A stretch of DNA of 59,097 bases from Spirochaetales bacterium. Lineage in GTDB: Bacteria > Spirochaetota > Spirochaetia > SZUA-6 > DRHE01. The position numbers and the translations under genes were made by a program. Positions 1-8,960 of this stretch are shown here, in pieces (within the stretch, counting starts at the first letter, position 1; every line of letters starts with the position of its first letter). The DNA lies in the NCBI GenBank assembly GCA_030615505.1, contig JAUWZD010000012.1, positions 1 through 59,097 on the forward strand, given 5' to 3'. Under the pieces are notes generated by a model, which worked only from the letters and a program-made list of their open reading frames with translations, did not search any database and was not told the DNA's origin.

Positions 1-2
1 TA

Positions 3-275
3 CTGGGACCGGACGGACGGCTCTATGCTGTTGCAGGCTACGTGGATGTGGATCTCAGGCCCATTCCCGGTAATCCAGAAGCCACAATCCGTAAGGCCCG
101 TATTTTGCGCAGGGCAGCCCTTGGTCCGATGCGGCCATCAGGCGCGGATTTCCGGGTTGCGGCAGCCGCCTATAGTATGGAAATGGAAGCAAAAAGAGAG
201 ATTGCCGAAGAAGAGGAAAATTTGGAACAGGAAACCTTGACAACATTCGGAAGATATATTGATATATATGCTTGA
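3..275 (+). CDS. SprA-related putative metalloprotease, C-terminal end (partial)
   Basis: The reading frame is open from the first bases of the window, so only the last 90 residues are present. They begin LGPDGRLYAVAGYVDVDLRP and continue with a stretch rich in Arg and Ala (KARILRRAALGPMRPSG) and an Ala-rich run before an acidic tail. This pattern, a GPDG-YAV-G-V-D segment followed by a KA-R-RRAAL-P-PS segment, is what I know from the C-terminal part of the SprA-related (CJM1_0395-like) putative metalloprotease family. The catalytic His-containing part would lie outside the window. The gene ends 94 bp before the next one; a weak hairpin (arms 277-283 and 289-295) without a T-run follows the stop. 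Confidence 0.7.
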   Translation: MGPDGRLYAVAGYVDVDLRPIPGNPEATIRKARILRRAALGPMRPSGADFRVAAAAYSMEMEAKREIAEEEENLEQETLTTFGRYIDIYA

Positions 276-369
276 AAAGAGTTGCTTAAACTCTTAAGAA
301 TTATAATATTGAACTCTATCAGATTTATAATAATTGTAAAATAAGCAGACTTAAGCTTAAGGATTATTC

Positions 370-1224
370 ATGAAAAAAAAGGGTGTATTGATTCCGGTGT
401 TTATCGTTGTCATCCTGGGGCTCATTGCATCAGGCGTTTACTTAAGCATGGCACAGTTTGATACTACATTAGAGTTTCGGTTCCAGGATGCTGTTAGCAA
501 GAACTGGGTTTGGGATTCCACCGTAAAACTTCAGAACAGGCTGATCCGGGGATTTTTCCAGTCCGATGCAGGACCCATAGTCTATCGCTTTACCCATCTG
601 GAACCGGGCGAAGCGACGCTCGAGATATCCGCTCCCTCTTACGAACCAGTTACCGTTCCCGTGACACTGAAGAAGGGACAGAATAAGCTTGAAGAGCCTA
701 TTGAGCTTGCAGGTTATGAGATTCCTGATCTTGATCATTTTATTATCTTCGAGGAAGCTTCCGGCGGGGATATTGTGCTGGAAATACGGCCCGTTGGAAC
801 CGACAGTAGGGCTGTGCTCAATCACCCCTGTATAGACATGTGGATCGGATGCCGGGTATCCACACAGATGAAGGCCGGTCTCTACGTTCATTCACCCACT
901 GATGAAGGCTCCGTGCGCGGAGAAGAGATTTTCCGCGGCCGGATTGAATGGGAATGGGACCCCTATCCTGAAACATCATTTCGCTACAGCGCCCGTATTC
1001 CCGGTGCCGGGATAAAAAAGACCGACGCTCCCTTCTGGGTGATTGATTATCTGATTATTGTGCCTGACTCAAGAGTTATATCTAAAGCGGAGCTCGATGA
1101 GCTGATGAAGCAGGCGTGGAGCCTGACCGATCCTGAAGAATTAAATGCCTTCCTGGACAGCCAGACCGGCAGGCTCAAATTTTTTATCGACACGTCCTGG
1201 AATGTAAATGGGGGAGCGCTATGA
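370..1224 (+). CDS. Membrane-anchored extracytoplasmic protein of an ABC transporter operon
   Basis: A 284-residue protein I cannot assign to a named family. Residues about 5-28 form one hydrophobic segment after a Lys-rich start, so it is probably anchored in the membrane with the rest outside. Residues 35-115 alternate short strands (LEFRFQD, YRFTHLEPGEATLEIS, PVTVPVTLKKG), resembling PEGA or carboxypeptidase-regulatory beta domains. The start ATG follows AAGGA at about 7 bases. Its stop overlaps the next gene's start (ATGA), so it is translationally coupled to the ABC ATPase. Two Cys (CIDMWIGC) sit close together mid-protein. It may present or sense the transported substrate (inference). 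Confidence 0.75.
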   Translation: MKKKGVLIPVFIVVILGLIASGVYLSMAQFDTTLEFRFQDAVSKNWVWDSTVKLQNRLIRGFFQSDAGPIVYRFTHLEPGEATLEISAPSYEPVTVPVTLKKGQNKLEEPIELAGYEIPDLDHFIIFEEASGGDIVLEIRPVGTDSRAVLNHPCIDMWIGCRVSTQMKAGLYVHSPTDEGSVRGEEIFRGRIEWEWDPYPETSFRYSARIPGAGIKKTDAPFWVIDYLIIVPDSRVISKAELDELMKQAWSLTDPEELNAFLDSQTGRLKFFIDTSWNVNGGAL

Positions 1225-2186
1225 TACAGACAAAGAACCTGTCTAAGCTGTATGGGAACTTTAAAGCTGTAGACAGAGTCGATCTGAATATCCCCGCAGG
1301 TGAGATATATGGCTTCCTTGGGCCCAATGGAGCGGGAAAAACATCTACCATCATGATGATCCTGGGCATTATCAAACCCAGTGATGGGGAAATATTCCTC
1401 TTTAACGAGAAATATACCCCAAACCGGCTTGATTTGAGAAAGAGAATCGGCGTAGTACCGGAGAAGCATCCTACAGGCATGTGGACCTGGATGACCGGAT
1501 TTGAGTATATGGCTATGTTTGCCGAATTCTTCGGGCTGAAAAATTCGAAAGAAAGGATAAAGCATCTGCTTAGCCAGGTGGATCTACTAGAAGTGGGGAA
1601 TAAAAAAATAGCGGAATTTTCCCGGGGAATGCTTCAAAAATTGAGTATTGTCCGCGCCCTGCTTCACGATCCGGATATCCTGTTCCTGGATGAGCCGATC
1701 TCCGGGCTCGACCCGATCGGTATCAAACAGATCCGGGACCTTATTCTGGCTGAAAACAGGGAGGGCAGGACCATCTTCATCTCTTCACATCTTCTCTCAG
1801 AGATGGAAAAGATCTGTCACCGGGTAGCCATCATCTTCAGGGGCAGGCTCATGGCAGAAGACAAAATGTCAGCCCTACTTGCCAAGCTGGCCAAAGATAG
1901 GGAGATTCATATTGATTTAGAAAGCATTCCTTCGCAATTAAGCGATCAGATAAAGACATTTCCATTTGTCCTGGATTCCATGGAACAGGATAATACCCTG
2001 ATCATTAAGGTCTCTAAGGAGGGGGATTACCGCAAGCCCATCTCGGAGTATCTCATAAAGAAGAACCTCATTCCTTTAAGGATCGAGGAAAAAAGTCTCT
2101 CCCTGGAGGAGGCTTTTGTTACCATTACCAGGGATAATGTGCAGATGTTTACCGGATTCCCTCTCTCTGAAGGAGGCAAGCAGTGA
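1221..2186 (+). CDS. ABC transporter ATP-binding protein (ABC-2 type)
   Basis: A 321-residue ATPase that would power the permease encoded next. Walker A is GPNGAGKT at residues 34-41, the signature is FSRGMLQK near residue 135, and Walker B with the catalytic Glu is [12 protein letters not shown] near 153. The H-loop is in [11 protein letters not shown]. The SRGM form of the signature and the roughly 90-residue C-terminal extension after the core are common in ABC-2 exporters of the CcmA/NatA type. It overlaps both neighbours by 4 bp (ATGA and GTGA), so the four genes at 370-4377 form one translationally coupled operon. Substrate unknown. Confidence 0.92.
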   Translation: MIQTKNLSKLYGNFKAVDRVDLNIPAGEIYGFLGPNGAGKTSTIMMILGIIKPSDGEIFLFNEKYTPNRLDLRKRIGVVPEKHPTGMWTWMTGFEYMAMFAEFFGLKNSKERIKHLLSQVDLLEVGNKKIAEFSRGMLQKLSIVRALLHDPDILFLDEPISGLDPIGIKQIRDLILAENREGRTIFISSHLLSEMEKICHRVAIIFRGRLMAEDKMSALLAKLAKDREIHIDLESIPSQLSDQIKTFPFVLDSMEQDNTLIIKVSKEGDYRKPISEYLIKKNLIPLRIEEKSLSLEEAFVTITRDNVQMFTGFPLSEGGKQ

Positions 2187-3052
2187 GTGATCGAATTAAT
2201 GCAGCTAAGGTGATTGCCAAAAGAAAGATCTTTGAGACGATTATCAATCCGGGATTCTATATCGTCCAAACAATCGGTCTCCTTTTAGGCTACTTCCTGA
2301 TTACGCGTTTTGTGCAGTCTATCGATTCCAGCGGGTTTAACTTCCAACTGAATCCAGTTTATGATCTGATAGGGCGCTCCCTTGAGGGCGCCCTTGGTGC
2401 GACCTTTATTGATAAACTCTTTTCTGAAGGCCCCTTTCTCTTTGCCCTCTATGTTTCCTTTATACCGGCATTCCTGTACCTGTCCGTGAGCTCTGTTTTC
2501 AAGTTCGGCTTAGAAAAAAAGATAGGGGCCCTTGAGCTAATCACCTACGGTCCTGCGGACGGTACTTCCTATTTCATGGGCTCTTTTGCAAGGGATGTTC
2601 TGATAACCGTTTTGTATATTCTCGTGCTCGTTGTTTTCTTTGGAATCGCTGCGGCCTTGAATAATCTCGTTTTGGGACCCATGTTTCTCTACTCTTTGGT
2701 GCTGATCTTCTTTATCTCCCTGGCCATCTATGCCTACGGTATTTTAGCATCAGTGCTCACCGATAATGCTGCGTCATCCATCGCACTCTTTCTTGGGGCG
2801 CTGATATTTTTCCTTATTATCATGTTCGGTTCCTTTACCATAGTAAGCGGGTATGTTAGAAATCTCTCGAATGTTATTGCCTGGATTATAAAGTGGCTTT
2901 CACCCTTTTTCTACTGGGATTTAGGGCTTCGGGCTGTGGAGTCCGGAAATTCCCTCTTCTTCCTGTTAAGCCTATTTCTCCTTCTCCTACTGTCCGGCAT
3001 TATCCTGCTTATAAGCCATCTTACACTTAATGCAAGGGGAGTTAGATCATGA
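2183..3052 (+). CDS. ABC-2 type transporter permease
   Basis: A 289-residue integral membrane protein with about six hydrophobic segments (near residues 25-45, 85-105, 130-160, 170-190, 200-225 and 260-285). It starts with GTG overlapping the ATPase stop. Size and helix pattern match ABC-2 membrane subunits, which pair as dimers with an ATPase such as the upstream gene product. A conspicuous acidic and aromatic loop (SPFFYWDLGLRAVESGN) lies before the last helix. The substrate cannot be told from sequence. The permease is followed with a 4-bp overlap by a second extracytoplasmic protein. Confidence 0.85.
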   Translation: MSDRINAAKVIAKRKIFETIINPGFYIVQTIGLLLGYFLITRFVQSIDSSGFNFQLNPVYDLIGRSLEGALGATFIDKLFSEGPFLFALYVSFIPAFLYLSVSSVFKFGLEKKIGALELITYGPADGTSYFMGSFARDVLITVLYILVLVVFFGIAAALNNLVLGPMFLYSLVLIFFISLAIYAYGILASVLTDNAASSIALFLGALIFFLIIMFGSFTIVSGYVRNLSNVIAWIIKWLSPFFYWDLGLRAVESGNSLFFLLSLFLLLLLSGIILLISHLTLNARGVRS

Positions 3053-4377
3053 AGAAAGTTCTCATATTATTGCTCTTCCTGATAGTGCTTGCAGCCATAT
3101 ATGCTGATGTTCCTGTGCGCAAGGAGCAGTTTATCTATTCGGTGATGGCTTTTAACGGTAAGGATTATGCAGGGACCTTCGCCGGAGAAGATTCCGATGC
3201 CATCTACTTGATCGCCAACGTGGATAACTTCATTTCAGCCAGAAAAACCTTTGTCTACTTCTGGCCCATAACAGCGGACTGGAAAACAGATACCAGCGCC
3301 TTAAATCAGGCCTTTGAAGGCACTTTAGAGCTTAAGGGTAAAAACATAGAGCCTCAAACCATAAGCGCGATGAAGTATACATATTTCAATGTTCGGGGTG
3401 AGTATGAGCTTAACTGGAAGGTTGCCAAGGGAGAAGAGGCCGATAAGGCCTGGGAACACTACCAGAGCCTGGTGGACGCCTACTGGAAGGCCTCCTCAGA
3501 GCATCGGCAGTCCCAGATGGTCTTTGAAATGATGATGAATGAACTGACCAAACAGATTACCAGGCTCCGGGAGGGGGGTAAGGACATATCTGAGCTGCTG
3601 GAAAAGTTGAAAGGCTTAAAGTCACCGGAACCGCCCCAACCGCCAAAAGATTACATCATGCCTCCGGGGCCTGTTCAGAAAGCCTTTATCCTCAACCTCC
3701 CGGTGGGAGAATACCGGATCCGTTTTATCTATGAGGACGGCAGCGTGATGGAAGGCTCTGACAGGAAGGTTGTTGTTTTTGAAAAGAGAAGATCCGAGGG
3801 TATAGGATTTGAGGTTATACCCGGTGATAAATGGACCCGGCCGGTCGAATCCAAAACCCCCTCTTCGGTTCTGTATGTGGACGGTACCACGGATCTTTAC
3901 CTTCGCCCCTTTTTCCAGATCGAGTTTAATGACCTTTTCTACGAAAAGATGAGGAAGAATGACAGCAAGGGCAATCCCAACCTGATGAAGTGGGTGCGCA
4001 TCCAGCAGGTACCCAAAGCCCGCATCGAAATATCCGACAGCAGTGGGAAGTCAGGCTGGATAATGGAAGAGCCATTTTATGTTGAACAGATCAAGGGGTC
4101 GGCTTTAGGCTACAAGATTGTTCCCTATGATCCGGAAGGGGTGCACAAGGACCGGGATCCGAGCTTGAAGGCCTTTTATATTCCTATACAGGAGGGCGCA
4201 AGTGTGATCCGCCTTCGGGTTCAGGATAAGAATGGCCTGGATCTCTCCGGAAGCAGCCGGCAGATCAGGGTTGTTTCAGAACCCAGGTTCAAGATCCTGC
4301 TCCTCCTCCTTTCGTTACTTCCCCTGGTGGTATTAGCCGTCGTATGGACCAGGAGATCGAGGAAATATACACCTTGA
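3049..4377 (+). CDS. Secreted, C-terminally membrane-anchored protein of ABC operon
   Basis: A 442-residue protein with an N-terminal signal peptide (MKKVLILLLFLIVLAAIYA) and a single C-terminal hydrophobic helix near 415-433 followed by RRSRK, so the bulk should face outside as a type I membrane protein. Residues 125-190 are predicted helical and rich in Glu, Gln and Lys; a Pro-rich spacer (PEPPQPPKDYIMPPGP) leads into beta-rich domains. I recognise no family. It ends the operon and probably cooperates with the first protein of the operon outside the membrane (inference). No clear terminator follows before the convergent GH130 gene. Confidence 0.75.
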   Translation: MKKVLILLLFLIVLAAIYADVPVRKEQFIYSVMAFNGKDYAGTFAGEDSDAIYLIANVDNFISARKTFVYFWPITADWKTDTSALNQAFEGTLELKGKNIEPQTISAMKYTYFNVRGEYELNWKVAKGEEADKAWEHYQSLVDAYWKASSEHRQSQMVFEMMMNELTKQITRLREGGKDISELLEKLKGLKSPEPPQPPKDYIMPPGPVQKAFILNLPVGEYRIRFIYEDGSVMEGSDRKVVVFEKRRSEGIGFEVIPGDKWTRPVESKTPSSVLYVDGTTDLYLRPFFQIEFNDLFYEKMRKNDSKGNPNLMKWVRIQQVPKARIEISDSSGKSGWIMEEPFYVEQIKGSALGYKIVPYDPEGVHKDRDPSLKAFYIPIQEGASVIRLRVQDKNGLDLSGSSRQIRVVSEPRFKILLLLLSLLPLVVLAVVWTRRSRKYTP

Positions 4378-4413
4378 GGAAGCGGATTAAACAGGCTTAA
4401 TTAAGAGAAAAGG

Positions 4414-5535
4414 TTAGGGTTGCACTGGAATTGAAAAGAGCTTTAAATCAATCTCTTTTTGTTCAACTATCATCTCTTCCTGCAAAAGGTCATAAACGCT
4501 TACTTTTCCCAGGCTGATGTTTGAATCTCCGGAACCATAATAGACATATATTTCCTCTTGATTAATAGCCACCGCTCCACAACAGAATACAGCATAAACG
4601 CCGGAAGATAAGAGCCAATTGCTATCTACTTCATAAGTTTTTACAGGACCCAAAATAGGCTTTTTTAATCTCTCTATTTTCAGTATCAGCCTTTCTCTTT
4701 CCAGATTTGCAGTAAGAAAAAATGCCCCCAGATGGTATATCTTCATCATCTCATTTTCGACTTTGCTTTGCTCAACGCCATGATAGAAAAAAAGGGCCTT
4801 ATTTTCGTTCAAATTTATAATATTGATAGGCGGTGTAGAAATACCAATCCTCTCCTGTTCCCATTGGAATTTTTTTGAGAAAAAAGATATCTCCTTCTCT
4901 TTCCATGGACCTTCAGGATGATTCGACAAAGAAATTAAAATATCTCCTATGTTTATACGATACAACAGAAGAAATAATTCTTTATTCAAGCGCATTAATA
5001 CGGAATTTCTTGAAAAATGATCCGGCGTTTCAAATAGATGCGGGAAAACCAATCCTATTCTTTCCCATGAATCATTCCACTCTCTTGAAAGATTTTCAGA
5101 AATATTCCTCTTTGATAATTGAATCATCTTCCTGAAATCAGCTAAGCTTATTCTTGCTATTGCGATATGACATCTTTTATGAAAAGCAGTGTACATCAGG
5201 TAGATGAAATCACCAATTATCATTGCCCTTGGGTCTTCAACCCCACCTCTTTCTCTTTCCAGCTCCATTGTAGTTGAATGAGGCCTTTCATAATTTGCCT
5301 TGGGTGAGAATACAGGATAAGAGAAACGCTCAAAAATTATTCCATCCTTTGAGTATGCAAGCCCGAAACGGGAAACATGATCTTTTCCCATTGCCCGGTA
5401 TATTAGATAAATTGTTTCCTCCAGTTTTACTGCAGCACAGTTGTATACCCTCTTTGATTCCCAATCATTTTCTTTTTGAGGTAAGAGAATTGGATTGTTG
5501 ATATATCGTTTTATTATTCCTTCCTTTTCCCACAT
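4414..5535 (-). CDS. GH130-type beta-mannoside phosphorylase/hydrolase
   Basis: Five-bladed beta-propeller enzyme of the GH130 family, which phosphorolyses or hydrolyses beta-mannosides, including beta-1,4-mannosyl-GlcNAc and manno-oligosaccharides. Seen: NCAAVKLEETIYLIYRAM near the N-terminus, the RGGVEDPRA signature near residue 100, YTAFH, and the late GVYAVFCCGAV and YYGSGDSNISLG strands. Length (about 370) is normal. ATG at 5535 has a GGA seven bases upstream; an in-frame TTG at 5547 is a longer alternative. It is the last gene of the LacI-controlled transport operon, so it probably acts in the cytoplasm on the imported saccharide. Which linkage it cuts cannot be decided. Confidence 0.85.
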   Translation of the reverse strand: MWEKEGIIKRYINNPILLPQKENDWESKRVYNCAAVKLEETIYLIYRAMGKDHVSRFGLAYSKDGIIFERFSYPVFSPKANYERPHSTTMELERERGGVEDPRAMIIGDFIYLMYTAFHKRCHIAIARISLADFRKMIQLSKRNISENLSREWNDSWERIGLVFPHLFETPDHFSRNSVLMRLNKELFLLLYRINIGDILISLSNHPEGPWKEKEISFFSKKFQWEQERIGISTPPINIINLNENKALFFYHGVEQSKVENEMMKIYHLGAFFLTANLERERLILKIERLKKPILGPVKTYEVDSNWLLSSGVYAVFCCGAVAINQEEIYVYYGSGDSNISLGKVSVYDLLQEEMIVEQKEIDLKLFSIPVQP

Positions 5536-5632
5536 ATAATATTCCAATTAATTATTTTACATTTTAATGGTACAATGTTTCTCAAGAGAAGTATGCATTA
5601 AAGGTTAAAAGCGAAATCAAGCCATTTTGCCG

Positions 5633-6487
5633 TTATTTAAATCCGCTCATCACAAGACTGCGCATGAAGTATTTTTGGAAGAATAAAAACACGATAATAA
5701 TCGGCAGCAAGGCAAGAACAGATGATCCCATCAAAAGCGGCCAGTTTGTTAAAGCATCCCTGTCAGCTATAAACAGGGAGATTCCCAGGGAAATAACATA
5801 TTTTTTAGTATCATTTATAATAATTAAGGGCCATACAAAATCATTCCAGGCGCCCTGAAAAGTGAAAATCGCCAGGGCTGCATAAGCTGTTTTTACCTGG
5901 GGCAGCATTATCAAAACAAAGGTTTTGGGGATGCTGCAGCCATCGATATATGCGGCATCCTCTAAGTCTTTCGGAAGAGACAGAAAATATTGACGCAACA
6001 AGAAGATACTGAATGCCCCGCCGAAGCACCCAAGAGCATGCGGTACAATAAGGGCTTTAAAAGTGTTAACCCAGCCGAAAAATCTCATCTCAAAATAAAG
6101 AGGCACCATCAATACCTGGATAGGAAGCATCATAGTTGACAATATAAGCAAAAACAGAACATTCTTAAACGGGAAATTTAACCTGGCAAAGCCGTAGGCG
6201 GCCATGGAGCAAAAAACAAACATGCCGGCCATTCTGCATATTACAACGATTCCAGTATTTAAATAGTACCTTCCGAAGTTGTAATAAGAACTGGAAAATA
6301 ATTCTTTATAGTTACTGAATATAAATTGTTTTGGAATCCATTTCGGAGGGAAAATAAAGACGCTTTCCATATCTTTTAATGAACTGGAAATCATCCATAA
6401 AAACGGCATGAGCATAAATATTCCCCCTGCCACAAGAATAATATAGATCGGCAAGAAATAAATATCTGTTTTTTTTATCTTATTCAT
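5633..6487 (-). CDS. CUT1 sugar ABC transporter permease (MalG-like)
   Basis: A 284-residue inner-membrane permease with six predicted helices. The EAA-type cytoplasmic loop is visible as DLEDAAYIDGCSIPKTF near residue 190, ending in the LPQVKTA region that contacts the ATPase. The first 8 bp overlap the end of the MalF-like gene, so the pair is translationally coupled. No cognate ATPase lies nearby; importers of this class commonly borrow a shared MsmX/UgpC-like ATPase encoded elsewhere (family knowledge). Context with GH130 suggests a mannose-containing oligosaccharide as substrate. Confidence 0.92.
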   Translation of the reverse strand: MNKIKKTDIYFLPIYIILVAGGIFMLMPFLWMISSSLKDMESVFIFPPKWIPKQFIFSNYKELFSSSYYNFGRYYLNTGIVVICRMAGMFVFCSMAAYGFARLNFPFKNVLFLLILSTMMLPIQVLMVPLYFEMRFFGWVNTFKALIVPHALGCFGGAFSIFLLRQYFLSLPKDLEDAAYIDGCSIPKTFVLIMLPQVKTAYAALAIFTFQGAWNDFVWPLIIINDTKKYVISLGISLFIADRDALTNWPLLMGSSVLALLPIIIVFLFFQKYFMRSLVMSGFK

Positions 6488-7442
6488 AATGGACCCATCT
6501 CTTCTGTAGCTGCATTTGTACTATCGTAAAAATGATCAGGATAATAAAAAGCAAAAAAGCCTGAGCAGTGGCATACCCGGCAGACTGCCATTTGAAAGCA
6601 TTGTTATAAAGGTATAATACAAGGGTATTACAGGCATTGTCCGGGCCGGCGCCGGTCTCTTCACCGCCGCCGCCGGGTCCTTTAAACAGTATCAAAGCCT
6701 GCGCGAAGATTTGAAAAGAGTGTATTACGGTTGTCAGCAAGATAAAAAATGTAGTCGGAGATAGCAAAGGAAGGGTTATTCTAAAAAATTTCCTGAAACC
6801 TGTTGCACCATCGATATCGGCGGCTTCATAATACATGGTTGGAATATTCTTCAAACCTGCTATGAAAAGCACCATATTAAACCCGACACCCTTCCAGATA
6901 CTCATAACTATAAGACCGGGCATTGCCCACATGGGATCAGTTAACCAGGAAATCTTTTTTATACCAAGAAAACCTAGAAAGTAATTCAAAAGGCCGTATT
7001 CAGTGCTCAATACCCATCTCCAGACCATGGCTACGGCAACCATCATGGTAATTACGGGCAAATAGTAGGCGATTTTCAAGGTTTCAACAAAGGGCATTTT
7101 CCTGTTAAACAGAGATGCCAGCAATAAAGAGATGGGAACGCAGAAGATAATAATTCCAGTAACATAAGTTGCAGTATTCCGAAAAGCCTGCAGGAAGTAA
7201 GGATCATTAAATAATTTTATATAATTATTTAAACCGATAAATGCGGGGTTTTTGCCGATAATTGACCATTTAAAAAATGAAATATAAATACCGTACAGCA
7301 TGGGGAAACTCATAAAGATTAAAATGCCAAGAACAACGGGGGCAACAAAAATAAGGCCCCACATTATTTCTGTTTTCCTGCGCCTTGACATTCCGTTCCG
7401 ACCAATTAAAGGCATATTTTGCGCTATAGTATTGGTACGCAC
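6480..7442 (-). CDS. CUT1 sugar ABC transporter permease (MalF-like)
   Basis: A permease of about 320 residues with six hydrophobic segments and an EAA loop YYEAADIDGATGFRKFF near residue 210. I chose GTG at 7442 because AAGGTG lies six bases upstream. GTG 7451 and ATG 7415 are in the same frame. It follows a strong hairpin that separates it from the binding-protein gene, and overlaps the MalG-like gene. It should form a heterodimer with that protein in the inner membrane. Confidence 0.9.
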   Translation of the reverse strand: MRTNTIAQNMPLIGRNGMSRRRKTEIMWGLIFVAPVVLGILIFMSFPMLYGIYISFFKWSIIGKNPAFIGLNNYIKLFNDPYFLQAFRNTATYVTGIIIFCVPISLLLASLFNRKMPFVETLKIAYYLPVITMMVAVAMVWRWVLSTEYGLLNYFLGFLGIKKISWLTDPMWAMPGLIVMSIWKGVGFNMVLFIAGLKNIPTMYYEAADIDGATGFRKFFRITLPLLSPTTFFILLTTVIHSFQIFAQALILFKGPGGGGEETGAGPDNACNTLVLYLYNNAFKWQSAGYATAQAFLLFIILIIFTIVQMQLQKRWVHYE

Positions 7443-7477
7443 TCCTACCACCTTATATTAAGAAAAATTTCTTTATT

Positions 7478-7509
7478 AAAAACGCTCTCCTCCAGGAAGA
7501 GGAGAGCGT
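7478..7509 (-). terminator. Hairpin terminator/attenuator after the binding-protein gene
   Basis: Perfect 11-bp arms at 7482-7492 and 7499-7509 enclose a 6-base loop, and on the minus-strand transcript the stem is followed by a run of U from 7482 downwards. It lies 14 bp after the binding-protein stop and before the permeases. Such sites usually let the binding protein be made in excess over the permeases by partial termination. Confidence 0.85.
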
Positions 7510-7523
7510 CGAACAGAATCAAC

Positions 7524-8795
7524 TTATTCCTTGATCAATACATCAATCTCTTTTTGAGCTTCAGCACAGGCATCTTCTGCAGTCTTACGGCCTGTCCAGA
7601 CAAGACCCAATTTTGTGCCAATGACACCCCAGATCTTTCCCCAATTATTGAAGACAAGAACCGGTTTTGCATCCTCTATTGCAACATGGGCCGCGTTGTT
7701 GAAACCGGGTCTGACTGCTCTCAAGAAGGCATCGGAGTTTGCAACGGACAGTCGAGAGGGAACGGCATGGCCGGCTTGAGCGACTGCTTTTTGCCCTTCA
7801 GGACCTGTCAGGTATTCAATAACCCTCCAGGCGGCATCAGGATTCTTGGCTCCATCTAAAATGCTATAGCAAACCATATCTACCCATGTGTGTGCCTTTC
7901 CATCTGCTCCTTCGGGCATCGGAACAACATTCCACTTGAACGGTAAATCAGCCTTTATAAAGCTCATGGTCTTCCATCTTCCGATAATTTTCATCGCCCC
8001 TTTCTGCTGTATAAATCTATCCGTAGGGGAAATATCGCCGAGTTGATCTTTAGTAGGAGAAATCTTTAATTTTAAAGAGTGATCCTTTATAAAATTGATA
8101 GCGGAAATAAATTCCGGGGTATTTACCCTGACGCTGTTAACAGAAGCGATCCAGTGGGGAGCAAAATAGGGCACAAAGGCTTTCCATCGTCCTTGATCAA
8201 AGAGAAGACCGTGTACGGAAGGAGTGGTGAGTCTTTTTGCTGCCTCAAGGAAATTATCTACAGTCCATTCTCCCTTATTGTACAACTCCAGGGGAGTCGC
8301 AAGTCCTGCATCTCTGAACATATCATCATTATAGTAAACAGCATAGGTAGAGTAATCTTTGGGAATACCATAAAGATCTCCTGTTTTCCTGTCGCTAAAG
8401 GAAGCTAAATGGCCGGGATAAAAATCATCTTCATAAAAAATCTTACTCTTATCAGCATATTTTTGAATATTTAAGATAGCCCCCTGCTCATGATAGTCCA
8501 CAAACTCCGGAAAACCCATATAGCATATATCAGGAGGTGTGCCGCCCGCAATCATTGTTTGAAGCTTAGGCCAATAGTCGGCTGGAAGAAGAATATCCAC
8601 TTTTATATCAGGACTCTTTTCCGCCAGACCTGCCATATACCCCTCTACAATCTGTTTTTCAACTGCACCACCCCACATGATAAACTGCACGGTTTGAACA
8701 GGACCTACCTCTTTCTGTCCGCCTGCAAAAACCGGCAGAGAGAAAAGCATTGCCAGGATAATTGCAAGCCCCAAAATCTTTAATCCATTTTTCAT
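7524..8795 (-). CDS. Extracellular solute-binding protein of a sugar ABC importer
   Basis: A 423-residue family 1 solute-binding protein. The signal peptide is MKNGLKILGLAIILAMLFSLPVFA followed by GGQKE; there is no lipobox Cys, so it is not an obvious lipoprotein. The usual segments are present: an early IMWGG strand, the TPPDICYMGFPEF region, DLYGIPKDYSTYAVYYNDD near residue 145, and AWRVIEYLTGPEGQ near 325. The start ATG has a strong AAGGAGG Shine-Dalgarno at 8801-8808. It captures the sugar for the two permeases downstream. A LacI-type operator stands about 140 bp upstream, between it and the regulator gene. Confidence 0.93.
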   Translation of the reverse strand: MKNGLKILGLAIILAMLFSLPVFAGGQKEVGPVQTVQFIMWGGAVEKQIVEGYMAGLAEKSPDIKVDILLPADYWPKLQTMIAGGTPPDICYMGFPEFVDYHEQGAILNIQKYADKSKIFYEDDFYPGHLASFSDRKTGDLYGIPKDYSTYAVYYNDDMFRDAGLATPLELYNKGEWTVDNFLEAAKRLTTPSVHGLLFDQGRWKAFVPYFAPHWIASVNSVRVNTPEFISAINFIKDHSLKLKISPTKDQLGDISPTDRFIQQKGAMKIIGRWKTMSFIKADLPFKWNVVPMPEGADGKAHTWVDMVCYSILDGAKNPDAAWRVIEYLTGPEGQKAVAQAGHAVPSRLSVANSDAFLRAVRPGFNNAAHVAIEDAKPVLVFNNWGKIWGVIGTKLGLVWTGRKTAEDACAEAQKEIDVLIKE

Positions 8796-8857
8796 TCATT
8801 TCCTCCTTAGTCTTTAATTGTTTTTAATTTTTAGGAATCCTTTAAAACTTCAAGAAC

Positions 8858-8880
8858 TCAAACCATTTTAGATCACCTCC
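8858..8880 (-). other. Shine-Dalgarno plus two-codon ORF (ATG GTT TGA) in leader
   Basis: On the minus strand GGAGGTGATC (8880-8871), a ten-base match to the 16S rRNA 3' end, is followed four bases later by ATG GTT TGA (8866-8858). It lies about 60 bases upstream of the real start of the binding-protein gene, which has its own good ribosome site. It could be a ribosome loading or stalling site, or chance. Confidence 0.45.
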
Positions 8881-8928
8881 CTTCTTTTATTCTTCAAAAC
8901 TTATATTGAAGGCTTCTTGAATCCTTAT

Positions 8929-8946
8929 AATTGAAGCGCTTCAATT
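8929..8946. promoter_or_regulatory. LacI-family operator upstream of the binding-protein gene
   Basis: Perfect 18-bp palindrome AATTGAAGCGCTTCAATT with the central CG typical of LacI/GalR operators. It lies between the stop of the lacI-type gene and the binding-protein gene. The same core, TTGAA-CGCTTCAA, occurs upstream of the regulator gene. A weaker look-alike is at 8906-8920. Confidence 0.85.
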
Positions 8947-8960
8947 TAAACCCCTAAAAA

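Noticed and set aside
277..295. Hairpin AAGAGTT/AACTCTT as terminator of the first gene
   Set aside because: The stem is short and AT-rich with no T-run after it.
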